A DNA stretch of 64,000 bases, taken from positions 1 through 64,000 of the forward strand of contig JBLMZA010000052.1 of NCBI GenBank assembly GCA_050258555.1, written 5' to 3'. Positions within the stretch are counted from its first letter, which is position 1. Each line of letters starts with the position of its first letter. Below are positions 1-8,801 of this stretch, piece after piece. The DNA comes from CAISDA01 sp050258555 (GTDB taxonomy: Bacteria; Bacteroidota; Ignavibacteria; UBA10030; UBA8401). A program made the translations under genes and the position numbers. The notes under the pieces were generated by a model, which was given only the letters and a program-made list of their open reading frames with translations, was not told the DNA's origin and did not search any database.

Positions 1-187
1 AGAGCAGGTCGCAAACCAGGGTCAACCAGACCATTTCGTTTTCGACCGCCCAGCCGTAATACACATAGCTGCTGCATTGGATCTTTGTCATGTCAAGCAG
101 CTCGCTGGTTCCGCCGTTTGCGCACCAACCGCCGCCGGGGCACTGGATCCATTGCCGCGCGTCAGTGGCTGTTTCCGACGGGGGCAT
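1..187 (-). other. Unrecognised open frame at the window edge
   Basis: On the minus strand a frame shifted relative to the broken permease stays open from an ATG at 187 to the window edge, about 62 codons. The product is rich in Trp and Cys (QWIQCPGGGWCANGG, then YVYYGWAVENEMVW). It does not look like the missing part of an ABC-2 permease and I do not recognise it. No ribosome binding site is evident. It may be chance, the start of foreign sequence joined to the permease, or an assembly chimera. Confidence 0.2.
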
Positions 188-659
188 CGAGCCGGTGCTG
201 CGTAATGATGTCCTCGAGCGATTTCGAGAACCGTTCCTGGTCGCGGATGTTGCCCACGTTCTGCGCGCGCAGCTCGACGCGGCCCTTCTTTTCGACGTCG
301 GAGGGAATGATGAGCAGTCCCTCGATCGAATTTTCGCGGATCTTCGTGGTGCCGACGGCGATCAGATGCGCCAGCGACGTATCCTGATCGCCGACCGGAA
401 CGAGTTCGTAATTTGCAGTGCCGTTGGGAAGCCGGTACTTTGCCGTCAGATGATCGCTCAGCGCCTGGGCATACGTGCCGGTCTTGTCGATGATGCCGAA
501 TGTTTTCGTCTTCTCGTCGCTCTTCGAGGCAAGCAGTCCCGGAAGAATGCCGAACGTGCCGATCATGACCGGCATGAGCACCAGGCCGATGATGAAGGCC
601 TTCGTCTTCACCTTTTCCACGTATTCCCAGCGCGCGATATGGAAAATCTTATTCGACAT
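162..659 (-). pseudogene. ABC-2 / NatB-like exporter permease, truncated after about 165 residues
   Basis: The N-terminus (MSNKIFHIARWEYVEKVKTK, then a hydrophobic segment at about residues 20-42) is typical of NatB/ABC-2 permeases: one membrane helix followed by a large extracytoplasmic domain. The frame ends with a stop at 162 after HRLDAPVGNSH. Family members are about 400 residues with five further C-terminal helices, none of which is present. The start at 659 is chosen for the Shine-Dalgarno AGGAGG just upstream and because it overlaps the ATPase stop by 11 nt, so the two are translationally coupled. Sequence beyond about 175 shows no permease features. This could be a frameshifted gene, a rearrangement or an assembly edge; these cannot be told apart here. 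Confidence 0.7.
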
Positions 660-1830
660 GGGCTGCCTCCTCTCGTGAGCGGATGTCCCGCTCCGCATCG
701 CTTTTTGCCTTCGTGTATCGGAAGAGTGAATAAAACGCCAGTGCGCAGAGAATGGCAGGCACCGTCCAGTCGGGGTTCGGCTTCATCACCGCGGCGACGG
801 TCATCGTCACGGCAAGCACGGCCGTCAACACGAGCGAAAGAAGCGCCTTCTTCACGCGCGGGTCGGCTGAGGCCTTCATGATCGCAGGCTTGTTCGGAAC
901 GGCGGCGTGTTCGGGCCGCACGCTCTGCTCGATCGTCTTTTCGGCTCCCACGACCGTGAGGAAAATGGAATTGAGCGACGGCTCGACGAATTCGAACTTC
1001 CTCAGATCGACTCTGTCCATGATCGGCTTCAGGATCTCGGACGAGGAGCACGAGTCCGCCAGAATGAGCTCGGCGTAGTTTTCATACACGGTCGCGTTCT
1101 TCACGAACGGCAGCGTCTTCAGGAAGGCACCGTCGCCGTTGTATTCGAGCCTGAGCGCATTGTCGCCGAACTGCTTCTTCACATTCTTCAGCGGACCTTC
1201 CACCACGATCCGGCCGTGATCGATCAGGCAGATCTCGTCGCACAGCTTTTCGGCCGATTCCATCTGATGCGTCGAGAAGATGATCGCCTTGTTCTGCTGC
1301 TTGAGCTCCTGGAAAATTTCCTTGAGCACGATCTGATTCACCGGATCGAGTCCTGAAAACGGCTCGTCGAGCACCACAAGATCTGGATCGTGAAGGATCG
1401 CCGTGACGAACTGGATCTTCTGCTGGTTGCCTTTCGAGAGCTCCTCTGTTTTCTTGTCGGCATACGAGAGCAGATCGAACCGCGCAAGCCACTCCTTCGC
1501 GCGCTTCCTGCCTTCGGCCGGATCGATGCCGCGGAGTCCGGCGAAGTAGACGATCGTGTCGAGCAGCTTGCTCTTTCTGTAGAGCCCGCGCTCTTCCGGA
1601 AGATAGCCGATCGAGTTCTGTATGCGCGGCGAATACGGCTTGCCGTCGAAGAGGATGGTGCCCGCATCCGGCGCGGTGATGTTCAGCAGCATGCGGATGG
1701 TGGTCGATTTGCCTGCGCCGTTGGGACCGATAAGACCGAATATGCTGCCGGAATTGACGGCCAGCGAGACGTCGTCGACCGCGAGAACTGTCGCATATTC
1801 TTTCCGAAGGTGGTGTGCAGTGAGCATCAT
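649..1830 (-). CDS. ABC exporter ATP-binding protein (NatA-like) with C-terminal membrane hairpin
   Basis: ATPase of a two-component ABC exporter, partner of the permease immediately downstream. Walker A GPNGAGKST is at residues 35-43, the signature LSKGNQQK at 131-138, Walker B LVVLDEP at 151-157 and the switch His near 188. The NatA-type C-terminal regulatory region runs to about 300. The protein is 393 residues, about 90 longer than usual. The extra tail carries two hydrophobic segments (about 328-348 and 354-371) followed by a charged end. The start at 1830 (tandem ATG ATG) removes an implausible N-terminal extension; no good Shine-Dalgarno is visible. The substrate is unknown. Confidence 0.9.
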   Translation of the reverse strand: MMLTAHHLRKEYATVLAVDDVSLAVNSGSIFGLIGPNGAGKSTTIRMLLNITAPDAGTILFDGKPYSPRIQNSIGYLPEERGLYRKSKLLDTIVYFAGLRGIDPAEGRKRAKEWLARFDLLSYADKKTEELSKGNQQKIQFVTAILHDPDLVVLDEPFSGLDPVNQIVLKEIFQELKQQNKAIIFSTHQMESAEKLCDEICLIDHGRIVVEGPLKNVKKQFGDNALRLEYNGDGAFLKTLPFVKNATVYENYAELILADSCSSSEILKPIMDRVDLRKFEFVEPSLNSIFLTVVGAEKTIEQSVRPEHAAVPNKPAIMKASADPRVKKALLSLVLTAVLAVTMTVAAVMKPNPDWTVPAILCALAFYSLFRYTKAKSDAERDIRSREEAAHVE

Positions 1831-1892
1831 ATGCGTACCGGTGAGAGGAATGGAATATGTAAAGAAAGATGAAGCAAAAGAAAGATACCGCA

Positions 1893-1915
1893 GGGGCGAA
1901 GCAACGCTTCGCCCC
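1893..1915. repeat. 23-nt palindrome, GGGGCGAA family, copy 1
   Basis: Arms GGGGCGAAGC / GCTTCGCCCC around a 3-nt loop. It lies 12 nt beyond the asnS stop. In asnS sense it is followed by a pyrimidine tract of the type TATCTTTCTTTT (complement of about 1873-1892), which also occurs beside the copies at 24766, 24817 and 36289. Confidence 0.85.
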
Positions 1916-1926
1916 ACAAAAAACCG

Positions 1927-3225
1927 TTACGGCGTGATGCGGTAGATCATGCGCGGGAACGGAATCGTTTCGCGCACGTGATCCAATCCGCAGATCCACG
2001 CCACCGTACGCTCGACGCCGAGTCCGAAGCCCGAATGCGGCACCGAACCGAACCGGCGAAGGTCGAGATACCAGTCGAACGCCTCGACGGGAAGGTTCTG
2101 CTCCTTGATCCGCGCCACGAGCGTGTCGTAATCCTCTTCGCGCTGGCTTCCGCCGATGATTTCTCCGTATCCTTCGGGCGCGAGCACGTCGACCGCCAGC
2201 GCCAGTTTCGGATTTTCCGGATCGCGCTTCATGTAGAACGCCTTCACTTCGGCCGGATAGCGGTGCACCATCACGGGACGGTCGAACTGCTCGGAGATCA
2301 CGGTCTCATCCGTTCCGCCCAGGTCGTTGCCCCACTCGAACGGCAATCCCTTCTTGTGGAGAATGTCGACCGCCTCGTCGTAGGAGATGCGCGGCAGGGG
2401 CTTTTTCACGTTCTCGAGGAACGCCGTGTTGCGCTCGAGCGACTTCAATTCGGGCATGCGGTTCTTCAGCACGTTCGCCACGATGTGCTGCAAAAATTCT
2501 TCGGCCAGATCCATGTTGTCGTTCAGATCGTTGAACGCCACTTCGGGCTCGACCATCCAGAACTCGGTCAGGTGCCGGCGCGTCTTCGATTTTTCGGCGC
2601 GGAACGTGGGACCGAAGACGTACGTCTTGCCGAACGCCATCGCTCCGGCTTCGCCGTAGAGCTGTCCGGACTGCGTGAGATACGCCTTGCCCAGATCGAA
2701 ATATTCCGTTTCAAACAGCGTGCTCGTGCCTTCGCATGCGGCCGGCGTGAAAATCGGCGCATCCATCAGCGTGAAGCCGCGGCTGTCGAAGAATTCGCGG
2801 ATCGAGCGGATGATCTCATGGCGCACGCGCATGATCGCATGCTGGCGCGAGGAACGCAGCCAGAGATGACGGCGGTCGCTCAGAAAGTCGACGCCGTGCT
2901 CCTTCGGGGTGATGGGATATTCCTTCGCGATCGAAACGATCTCGACATTCTGCACGTCCATTTCATAGCCGCCCGGCGCCCGGTCTTCCTTGCGCACCGT
3001 ACCGGTCATCTTGAACGACGATTCCTGCGTGAGTTCGTCGAATTTGTTGAAGATCTCTTCAGGCAGATTGTTCTTCACGAGCACGCCCTGGACGAGCCCC
3101 GTGCCGTCGCGGAGAATGAGAAAGCGGATCTTCCCGCTTGAACGTTTGTTGTAGAGCCACCCGGCCAGCGTCACCTGCTCGCCGATATGATTGGAAAGAT
3201 CCTCGATATAGGTTCGTGAACTCAT
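1927..3225 (-). CDS. asnS: Asparaginyl-tRNA synthetase
   Basis: Charges tRNA-Asn with asparagine in the cytoplasm. At 432 residues it has the usual length of bacterial AsnRS. An N-terminal OB-fold anticodon-binding domain (about 15-105, AGWLYNKRSSGKIRFLILRD) is followed by the class IIb catalytic core. Motif 2, FRAEKSKTRRHLTEFW, starts at 208 and motif 3, GFGLGVERTVAW, is at 399-410. The absence of the long insertion of bacterial AspRS, together with the LTEFWMVEPE motif, favours AsnRS. Shine-Dalgarno AAGGA lies before the ATG. A GGGGCGAA-family palindrome follows the stop. Confidence 0.95.
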   Translation of the reverse strand: MSSRTYIEDLSNHIGEQVTLAGWLYNKRSSGKIRFLILRDGTGLVQGVLVKNNLPEEIFNKFDELTQESSFKMTGTVRKEDRAPGGYEMDVQNVEIVSIAKEYPITPKEHGVDFLSDRRHLWLRSSRQHAIMRVRHEIIRSIREFFDSRGFTLMDAPIFTPAACEGTSTLFETEYFDLGKAYLTQSGQLYGEAGAMAFGKTYVFGPTFRAEKSKTRRHLTEFWMVEPEVAFNDLNDNMDLAEEFLQHIVANVLKNRMPELKSLERNTAFLENVKKPLPRISYDEAVDILHKKGLPFEWGNDLGGTDETVISEQFDRPVMVHRYPAEVKAFYMKRDPENPKLALAVDVLAPEGYGEIIGGSQREEDYDTLVARIKEQNLPVEAFDWYLDLRRFGSVPHSGFGLGVERTVAWICGLDHVRETIPFPRMIYRITP

Positions 3226-3328
3226 GAGTCAGTATGTCCTTATGTTTGGTTTCAGAGACAGCAATCGCAGAAAGACAACAACGATAATCCAAAAAATATA
3301 CGAATTGTGAATTTCAACTACAAACGCG

Positions 3329-3356
3329 CGCGGGGCGAAATTTCTTCCGCCCCGCG
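3329..3356 (-). terminator. GC-rich hairpin 3' of the T9SS protein gene
   Basis: Nine-bp arms CGCGGGGCG / CGCCCCGCG around a 10-nt loop, 38 nt past the stop of the secreted VIT protein gene on the minus strand. Only a short T stretch follows, so its efficiency as an intrinsic terminator is uncertain. It resembles the GGGGCGAA palindromes but has a different loop and spacing. Confidence 0.5.
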
Positions 3357-3393
3357 TCGCCGATTTCCTTCCGCAGATGTTATTGAGGCAGCG

Positions 3394-5562
3394 TCATTTC
3401 AGCAGCATCAGTTTGACGGTGTGCCGCACGCCCGGCGCCGTCACGACGAAGAGGTACATGCCCGAAGCCGTGCGCCTTCCGGAATCGTCCGTTCCGTCCC
3501 ACCGGAATTCCGTTGCACCCGAAGCATTGAGCGTCGATGCGTCGAATGTTTTCACCTTCTGACCCAGCAGATTATAGATGGCAAGCGTCACAGTCTGCGG
3601 CCGCACGCCTTCGGGCAGATGCACACGAAGCGTGGTCGAGGGATTGAAGGGATTCGGATACGCGCTGGCGATCTCATAGGTTTGCACGGCGGATTTCCCG
3701 CGTTCAACATCCGTCAACACCGGACCTGTATTGTTATTCTTCGCATAGCGGATCGTGTCTCCGGGTTCGAGCGCCAACAGCGCCGTATAGCGGCAGACCA
3801 CGCGCTCCGCGATGCAGGCATCCGTCACGGCCTTCACAAGGTCGGGATTGGTATACTGGGAGACGCTCCACTCGATATCCGAAATATACTTCGCCGCCCA
3901 CACCGACCGAAGCGAACTGTCCGCCGGCTGAATTTGTGCGTCGGCGACGAGGAATTTCTTGTGGTACAATCTTCCGTCATAGAAAGCCGAGACATCGAAC
4001 GATACCGGTCCCGTGCCGAGCACTTTCCCGATCTGGCCGCACATTTGGCCGGGATACACTGTCTGAAACGGCGTAGAGCCGTATGAGTACTTCGAATAGG
4101 TGAAACCGTTCTCGAAATACACCTGGACGTCGAGCGAAGTCAGTCCGCCGCGCATCAGCCTCATGATCTCGGTCCACTGCGTGGTCAGCGTGCCGTCGTA
4201 GTTCGGGACGCGCGTCGTGCCGAGGGTCATGGCCTTGAGCGCATCATAAAAATAGAGGTTCGCGCTGGAATATCTCATACTGCCGGAAACCTTGTATGTC
4301 TCATAGACATAATTCCGGTTCATAAGATTTACGACATGCACCGGAATTCCTTTGGGCAGTTTCACATTCAGCCAGTTCAGCACCGGATCGGCCGCAGCTG
4401 GAGCGTTCAGCTTATCCGATGCCGCCATCAGGATAATCCCCGCCGCCGGTCCGCGCATGTTGAGGAACTCGATGATGTTCATGAACAGTCCGGGAATATC
4501 CGAACTGTTCGGTATCGTCTGTGCGCCGAGTTGGCTGAAGGCCGACTGGATGCCGGAAGAATCGGCCGCGAACCATTTTTCTCCCGCCCTCTGCCATGAG
4601 TTGAACACGACGTTGAACGAATCCTTCACACTGCAATTGGTTCGGAGCATCGCCTTGACCGCGTCGACGTACATCGCACGCGTCATCGTCGTCTTCATCG
4701 AATCGTAATCGAACGCAACAAGAAGCCTTCGTCCCGTACCGATGCCGAGCATGGAGAACGGATCGAATGTCATATGATACGCCCCGCTGCTTCCCTCTCC
4801 CGCATAGCGTGTGACGAGAAAGTCATCCCAATTGTTGGCGGGAACGGTAGTCAGCACGTCCGTGCTGCTGAAGACCTCATTCGATATGTCACATTTCCAG
4901 GCATTTGCCTGCAGGGTTGTATCGGTCCACGAGGTAAATGAGAGCGACGGATTGTTCAGGAATCTCGGCATGAACGATTGCGACGGCGCATAGTAGATGA
5001 TGCGCAGCGACTGCAGCGGAACAGCGGACGTGGTGAACAAATCGCGCGGTACGGCTGCATACCATTGGCCGCCGGAGCGGTTGATCGGAACGAGACAGGT
5101 AAACCGGACAGTGCGCGTCCCGGTTGCGGCCATCGGATAGATCTGCAGCTGATACTGCGTCTGCGACGTCTTCTGGAGGAATGCGGGGTCGCGCCGGCGC
5201 TTGACGATGCCTTCGTATGTGGCCGAGGCGGTGGCGCGGTCCAGAATCAGTCCGCGTGAAATTTCATTGCCCACCCAGAGATAGAGATCGTTGACGACGG
5301 CATCGGTCGGAAGTGAGAACTGATACGAGACCTCGAGCGAATCCGTCTGTGCGAATGCTTGTTGTCCGCGTGCAGAGAACGTCATCGTCACGTCGTACTT
5401 CATGAACGCGCCGTTCGGCCGCATGGCGACAGTCGCTTCTTCGATCGTTCCCGATCCCCAGCGGCCGGTCTGAGGTTGATTGACCTGAAGATATGTATAG
5501 GCGTGCAGAGACTGAACGGCAAGCAAAACGGCGCAGGCACACAGCAGTACGGCAGTTCTCAT
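3394..5562 (-). CDS. Secreted VIT/VWA-type protein with T9SS C-terminal sorting domain
   Basis: 722 residues from the ATG at 5562, which has a strong Shine-Dalgarno (GGAAGGAG). The signal peptide is MRTAVLLCACAVLLAVQSLHA. Next comes a VIT-like domain with ILDRATASATYEGIVKRRRD near 100-125, then a von Willebrand A-like region (RRLLVAFDYDSMKTTMTRAM). The last 88 residues begin YPNPFNPSTTLRV and continue AIYNLLGQKV...WDGTDDSGR..ASGMYLF, the FlgD-Ig-like / Por C-terminal sorting domain that directs export through the type IX system. I infer a cell-surface or released adhesin-like protein. It stands alone between asnS and nadA, with a hairpin on each side. The actual ligand is unknown. Confidence 0.85.
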   Translation of the reverse strand: MRTAVLLCACAVLLAVQSLHAYTYLQVNQPQTGRWGSGTIEEATVAMRPNGAFMKYDVTMTFSARGQQAFAQTDSLEVSYQFSLPTDAVVNDLYLWVGNEISRGLILDRATASATYEGIVKRRRDPAFLQKTSQTQYQLQIYPMAATGTRTVRFTCLVPINRSGGQWYAAVPRDLFTTSAVPLQSLRIIYYAPSQSFMPRFLNNPSLSFTSWTDTTLQANAWKCDISNEVFSSTDVLTTVPANNWDDFLVTRYAGEGSSGAYHMTFDPFSMLGIGTGRRLLVAFDYDSMKTTMTRAMYVDAVKAMLRTNCSVKDSFNVVFNSWQRAGEKWFAADSSGIQSAFSQLGAQTIPNSSDIPGLFMNIIEFLNMRGPAAGIILMAASDKLNAPAAADPVLNWLNVKLPKGIPVHVVNLMNRNYVYETYKVSGSMRYSSANLYFYDALKAMTLGTTRVPNYDGTLTTQWTEIMRLMRGGLTSLDVQVYFENGFTYSKYSYGSTPFQTVYPGQMCGQIGKVLGTGPVSFDVSAFYDGRLYHKKFLVADAQIQPADSSLRSVWAAKYISDIEWSVSQYTNPDLVKAVTDACIAERVVCRYTALLALEPGDTIRYAKNNNTGPVLTDVERGKSAVQTYEIASAYPNPFNPSTTLRVHLPEGVRPQTVTLAIYNLLGQKVKTFDASTLNASGATEFRWDGTDDSGRRTASGMYLFVVTAPGVRHTVKLMLLK

Positions 5563-5624
5563 GTGATCATCTCCTTCCGTGTGAAAAGCAAATGTGGAGC
5601 ACAATCGTTGTCAAACGCCGGGAA

Positions 5625-5663
5625 GAAAAAAGCAACGGCGCCATCGGGGTGGACGGCGCCGTT
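5625..5663 (-). terminator. Rho-independent terminator of nadA
   Basis: Nine-bp perfect stem AACGGCGCC (5634-5642) / GGCGCCGTT (5655-5663) with a 12-nt loop. On the minus strand it is followed by GC and a T run at 5625-5630. It lies 11 nt past the nadA stop. Confidence 0.85.
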
Positions 5664-5673
5664 TTCAATCATG

Positions 5674-6621
5674 TTAACTCATCTCGAGCATGCGCTGTAT
5701 CGGCTTCAATGCGCGAAGCCGCAGGCTTTCTTCCATCGTGATCTCGGGCGTGCGGTTCTTCATGCAGAGCCAGAGCTTTTCCATCGTGTTCTTCTTCATG
5801 TAGGGACACTCGTTGCATGAACAGCTCGCCTCGGGCGGCGCGGGGATGAACATCTTTTCGGGACAGCTTTTTTCCATCTGATGGATGATGCCGACTTCGG
5901 TGGCGACGATGAATTCGCGCTTCGGACTTGCCTGCACATGCTTCAGGAGCGCGCTCGTCGAGCCGATATAGGACGCCTTGGTCAGCACCGCTTCCTCGCA
6001 TTCGGGATGCGCGATGATTTCGGCATCGGGATGCTCCAATTGGAGCGCGATCATCTTGCGCTCGCTGAACGTCTCATGCACGATGCAGCTGCCGTTCCAC
6101 AAGAGCATGTCGCGTCCGGTCTTCTTGCTCAGATACGCGCCGAGGTTCCTATCCGGCGAAAACAGGATCGGCTTGTTCTCCGGAATCTGGCGTATGAGCT
6201 TCTCCGCGTTGCTCGATGTGCAGATGATGTCCGAGAGCGCCTTCACTTCGGCCGAGCAGTTGATGTACGTGATGGCGAGATGGTCGGGATGCGCTTCGCG
6301 AAATTCTTTAAATGCCGGTCCCGGACATCCTTCGGCCAGCGAGCAGCCGGCTTCGAGATCAGGCAAGAGCACGAGCTTCGTGGGATTGAGGATCTTGGCG
6401 GTCTCCGCCATGAAATGCACGCCGGCAAAGACGATCACATCGGCGTCGGTCGAGGCGGCGCGGCGCGAGAGTTCGAGGCTGTCGCCCACGAAGTCGGCCA
6501 GATCCTGAATTTCGGATTCCTGGTAATAATGGGCGAGAATGACGGCGTTCATGTCCTTTTTCAGGCGCAGGATTTCACCCGCGAGATCCTGCGGAACGGC
6601 CTGGGTATTCTTCAACAACAT
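5674..6621 (-). CDS. nadA: Quinolinate synthase
   Basis: Condenses iminoaspartate with dihydroxyacetone phosphate to quinolinate in de novo NAD synthesis, using a [4Fe-4S] cluster. At 315 residues it matches the short NadA form. By spacing, the likely cluster ligands are C93 (EAGCSLAEGC), C179 (WNGSCIVHE) and C267 (EASCSCNECP). HYYQ near 31-34 and the STSALLKH segment are also typical. No nadB or nadC is adjacent. A good terminator follows. A hairpin-like sequence lies upstream at 6644-6669. Confidence 0.95.
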   Translation of the reverse strand: MLLKNTQAVPQDLAGEILRLKKDMNAVILAHYYQESEIQDLADFVGDSLELSRRAASTDADVIVFAGVHFMAETAKILNPTKLVLLPDLEAGCSLAEGCPGPAFKEFREAHPDHLAITYINCSAEVKALSDIICTSSNAEKLIRQIPENKPILFSPDRNLGAYLSKKTGRDMLLWNGSCIVHETFSERKMIALQLEHPDAEIIAHPECEEAVLTKASYIGSTSALLKHVQASPKREFIVATEVGIIHQMEKSCPEKMFIPAPPEASCSCNECPYMKKNTMEKLWLCMKNRTPEITMEESLRLRALKPIQRMLEMS

Positions 6622-6788
6622 AGCTTTACTTTCACATTATGCGGACAGAGACGGCTCATCGGCTCTGTCAAAAAAAAATTCAGATGACCTGAAATATCGA
6701 TACTATAATGTAATGAGTCCCTTCGGCACTGTCAATACGCCGTGTGACGGCCGGCACTGCGCTGTCCTACATGCCGCAACAGGTGCCT

Positions 6789-7907
6789 TCAGGCGGTATG
6801 CTGCGCTTTCACATATTCGACCGCCTTCGCCACGACGTCGAGCGTCTGTTCGACCGGAATGCCGGGAATATTCTTGTCTTCGGCATAGACGGCGAAATGC
6901 CGTGCATGGGGCGGCTTCCAGACCGCCGGATCATTCGGGCCGTAGAAGGCGACCGTCGGAATGCGCTGTGAGGATGCGATGTGAAGCGTGCCCGTATCGT
7001 TCCCGATGAACAGATCGAGATGCTTCAGGAATGCGGCGCTGACGCGGATGGGCATGAGCGGCGCCGAGTAGACGGGATGCTTGAGGATGGAAAGAAGATA
7101 TTTGCGTTTTTCAACTTCATGCGGACCGACGATCAGGATCACCTCTGCATCATATCGCTCGATAACGGCATCGATCACCTGAGCGAGCTTCTCGAGAGGA
7201 TAGCGGCGGAAGACCGCGAGCGTTCCGAAATGCACACCGACCACGAGCTTCGATTTCGGAAGACCGAGCGACAGGAAAATATTCTCCGCTTCGATGCGTT
7301 CCTCGTTCGTCGGCACGAGATCGTATTCGAGGGTGTCGGGCTCGGCGCCGAGCGCGCGCACGACGTCCAGATTGTGCTCGATCTCCGTCTTTTTCATGCT
7401 GTCGCGGTGCGTCGTCACGTTATAGATGCACTCGGAGGACATGCCGCCGTGCCTGAGATGATCCGGACCGACGATGAACTTCGCCCTGCTTGCCAGTGCG
7501 ATGAGGTCCGACGAAAACGAGCGCGATACCGTATTCAGGACAATGGCGCAGTCGAATCCCCCGTCCTTCCGCAGCTCGTGCCAGAATCTTTTCAGCTCCG
7601 GCCATGACCATCCCTTCAGCTTGTCGTGGAAGACGATCAGCTGGTCGATATTCGGATTGTTCGCGATCATCGGCTGCGTGTAGTCGCGCGCGACGACGGC
7701 GATGTGCGCATCGGGAAACGTCCGGCGCAGCGCACGGATGGCGGGCGTCGAAATCAGCAGATCGCCCAGCTGGTCATGCTGCCGGACGACAAGAATTTTT
7801 TTCACTGATGCGTTCCGAAGATCGTGGGCCGTACGCGGAGGAGGAGCCGCGAAACGGCGGATGAGGAATAGAAGGACGCGCTGTATGGCTTTCTCTGTCG
7901 AACGCAT
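6789..7907 (-). CDS. Glycosyltransferase family 9 (heptosyltransferase-like)
   Basis: 372-residue GT-B enzyme of family 9, which normally adds heptose to lipopolysaccharide core. An N-terminal ILVVRQHDQLGDLLISTPAI segment (about 36-55) supplies the glycine-rich acceptor-side loop. The C-terminal half carries FIGNDTGTLHIASSQRIPTV, the nucleotide-sugar-binding signature, then AFYGPNDPAVWKP. Last gene of the gltX-folB-folK-dNK-DUF4834 run. A heptose-type phosphatase (gmhB) occurs at 29658, consistent with heptose-containing surface glycans, but the exact sugar is an inference. Confidence 0.85.
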   Translation of the reverse strand: MRSTEKAIQRVLLFLIRRFAAPPPRTAHDLRNASVKKILVVRQHDQLGDLLISTPAIRALRRTFPDAHIAVVARDYTQPMIANNPNIDQLIVFHDKLKGWSWPELKRFWHELRKDGGFDCAIVLNTVSRSFSSDLIALASRAKFIVGPDHLRHGGMSSECIYNVTTHRDSMKKTEIEHNLDVVRALGAEPDTLEYDLVPTNEERIEAENIFLSLGLPKSKLVVGVHFGTLAVFRRYPLEKLAQVIDAVIERYDAEVILIVGPHEVEKRKYLLSILKHPVYSAPLMPIRVSAAFLKHLDLFIGNDTGTLHIASSQRIPTVAFYGPNDPAVWKPPHARHFAVYAEDKNIPGIPVEQTLDVVAKAVEYVKAQHTA

Positions 7908-7931
7908 AGATATGGATGGCGGATGCGGTGG

Positions 7932-8132
7932 TTACTTTTTGTCGGGAAGATCCTCGAAGTCCACATCCTCGACGTTCGAGTACGGAATCTTCGATCCGGG
8001 ACGGGGTCCCTCGGGCTTCGGGGTCCGTTTCGGCTCGGCCGCACCGGACATGAATCGTACGATGTGGAGGGCGGCGCCGACGATCTTCGCGATGATATAA
8101 ATGGCAATGATGAAAAGAATGATGCGCAGCAT
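7932..8132 (-). CDS. Small membrane protein, DUF4834-like
   Basis: 66 residues: one N-terminal hydrophobic helix (MLRIILFIIAIYIIAKIVG), a basic Pro-rich linker, and an acidic tail ending YSNVEDVDFEDLPDKK. This architecture and the tail match the DUF4834 family common in Bacteroidota. Function unknown. It sits 9 nt after dNK and 24 nt before the GT9 gene on the same strand, so it is very probably co-transcribed. Confidence 0.75.
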   Translation of the reverse strand: MLRIILFIIAIYIIAKIVGAALHIVRFMSGAAEPKRTPKPEGPRPGSKIPYSNVEDVDFEDLPDKK

Positions 8133-8141
8133 GGCTGAAAC

Positions 8142-8801
8142 TCACTTCGAGCGAACGGCCGGATTGTAGTACTCGACCGGCGGTTTATCCTGTTTGAAGA
8201 TCTGTTCGCAGAGATCTTCGAAATGATCCGGATTGTTGACGAAATCGATCTCCGTCGCATTCACGATCAACAGCGGAGACGTCTTGTACCGGAAAAAGAA
8301 ATAATTGTATGCCTCGTTCAGTTCCTTGATGTATTCCTCGGACATGTTCTCTTCGTACGAGCGGCCGCGCTTTTTGATGTTCGCCATGAGCCGGTCGACG
8401 CTCGACTGCAGGTAGACGACCAGGTCCGGCTGCGGCACGTTCTTCTCGATCGACGTGACGAGCGTGTCATAGAGCTTCAGCTCGTCGTCCTGCAGGTTCA
8501 GATAGGCGAAGATCTTGTCCTTGTCGAAGATGTAATCCGAGATCACGACCGAATGGAACAGGTCGGCCTGGAACAGTTCCTGCTGCTGCTTGTAGCGGCT
8601 CAACAGGAAGAAGATCTGCGTCTGGAACGCATAGCGCTCCGGTTCTGCATAGAAGCGCTCGAGAAACGGATTCTCCTCAAATTTCTCGAACACCGATTTG
8701 GCGTTCAACTGTTTGGCGAGCATCTGAACCAGCGAGGTCTTGCCCGCGCCGATCACGCCTTCGATGGCGATGTAACGGATATCCGACGGATAACGAATCA
8801 C
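8142..8801 (-). CDS. Deoxynucleoside kinase (dNK family)
   Basis: Phosphorylates deoxynucleosides in salvage. 219 residues. P-loop GVIGAGKTS at 15-23, a conserved QTQIFFLLSRYKQQ helix and the lid-like KKRGRSYEENMSEEY segment are typical of the dCK/dGK-like family. The start is GTG at 8801 and overlaps the folK stop by 4 nt (GTGA), implying translational coupling. Substrate preference (dA/dG or broader) cannot be read from sequence. The neighbouring folate genes suggest co-regulation with nucleotide and one-carbon supply. Confidence 0.88.
   Translation of the reverse strand: MIRYPSDIRYIAIEGVIGAGKTSLVQMLAKQLNAKSVFEKFEENPFLERFYAEPERYAFQTQIFFLLSRYKQQQELFQADLFHSVVISDYIFDKDKIFAYLNLQDDELKLYDTLVTSIEKNVPQPDLVVYLQSSVDRLMANIKKRGRSYEENMSEEYIKELNEAYNYFFFRYKTSPLLIVNATEIDFVNNPDHFEDLCEQIFKQDKPPVEYYNPAVRSK

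Noticed and set aside
6644..6669. Hairpin GACAGAG/CTCTGTC upstream of nadA
   Set aside because: The A run follows the stem on the plus strand, so neither strand has stem-then-T order; not a terminator.
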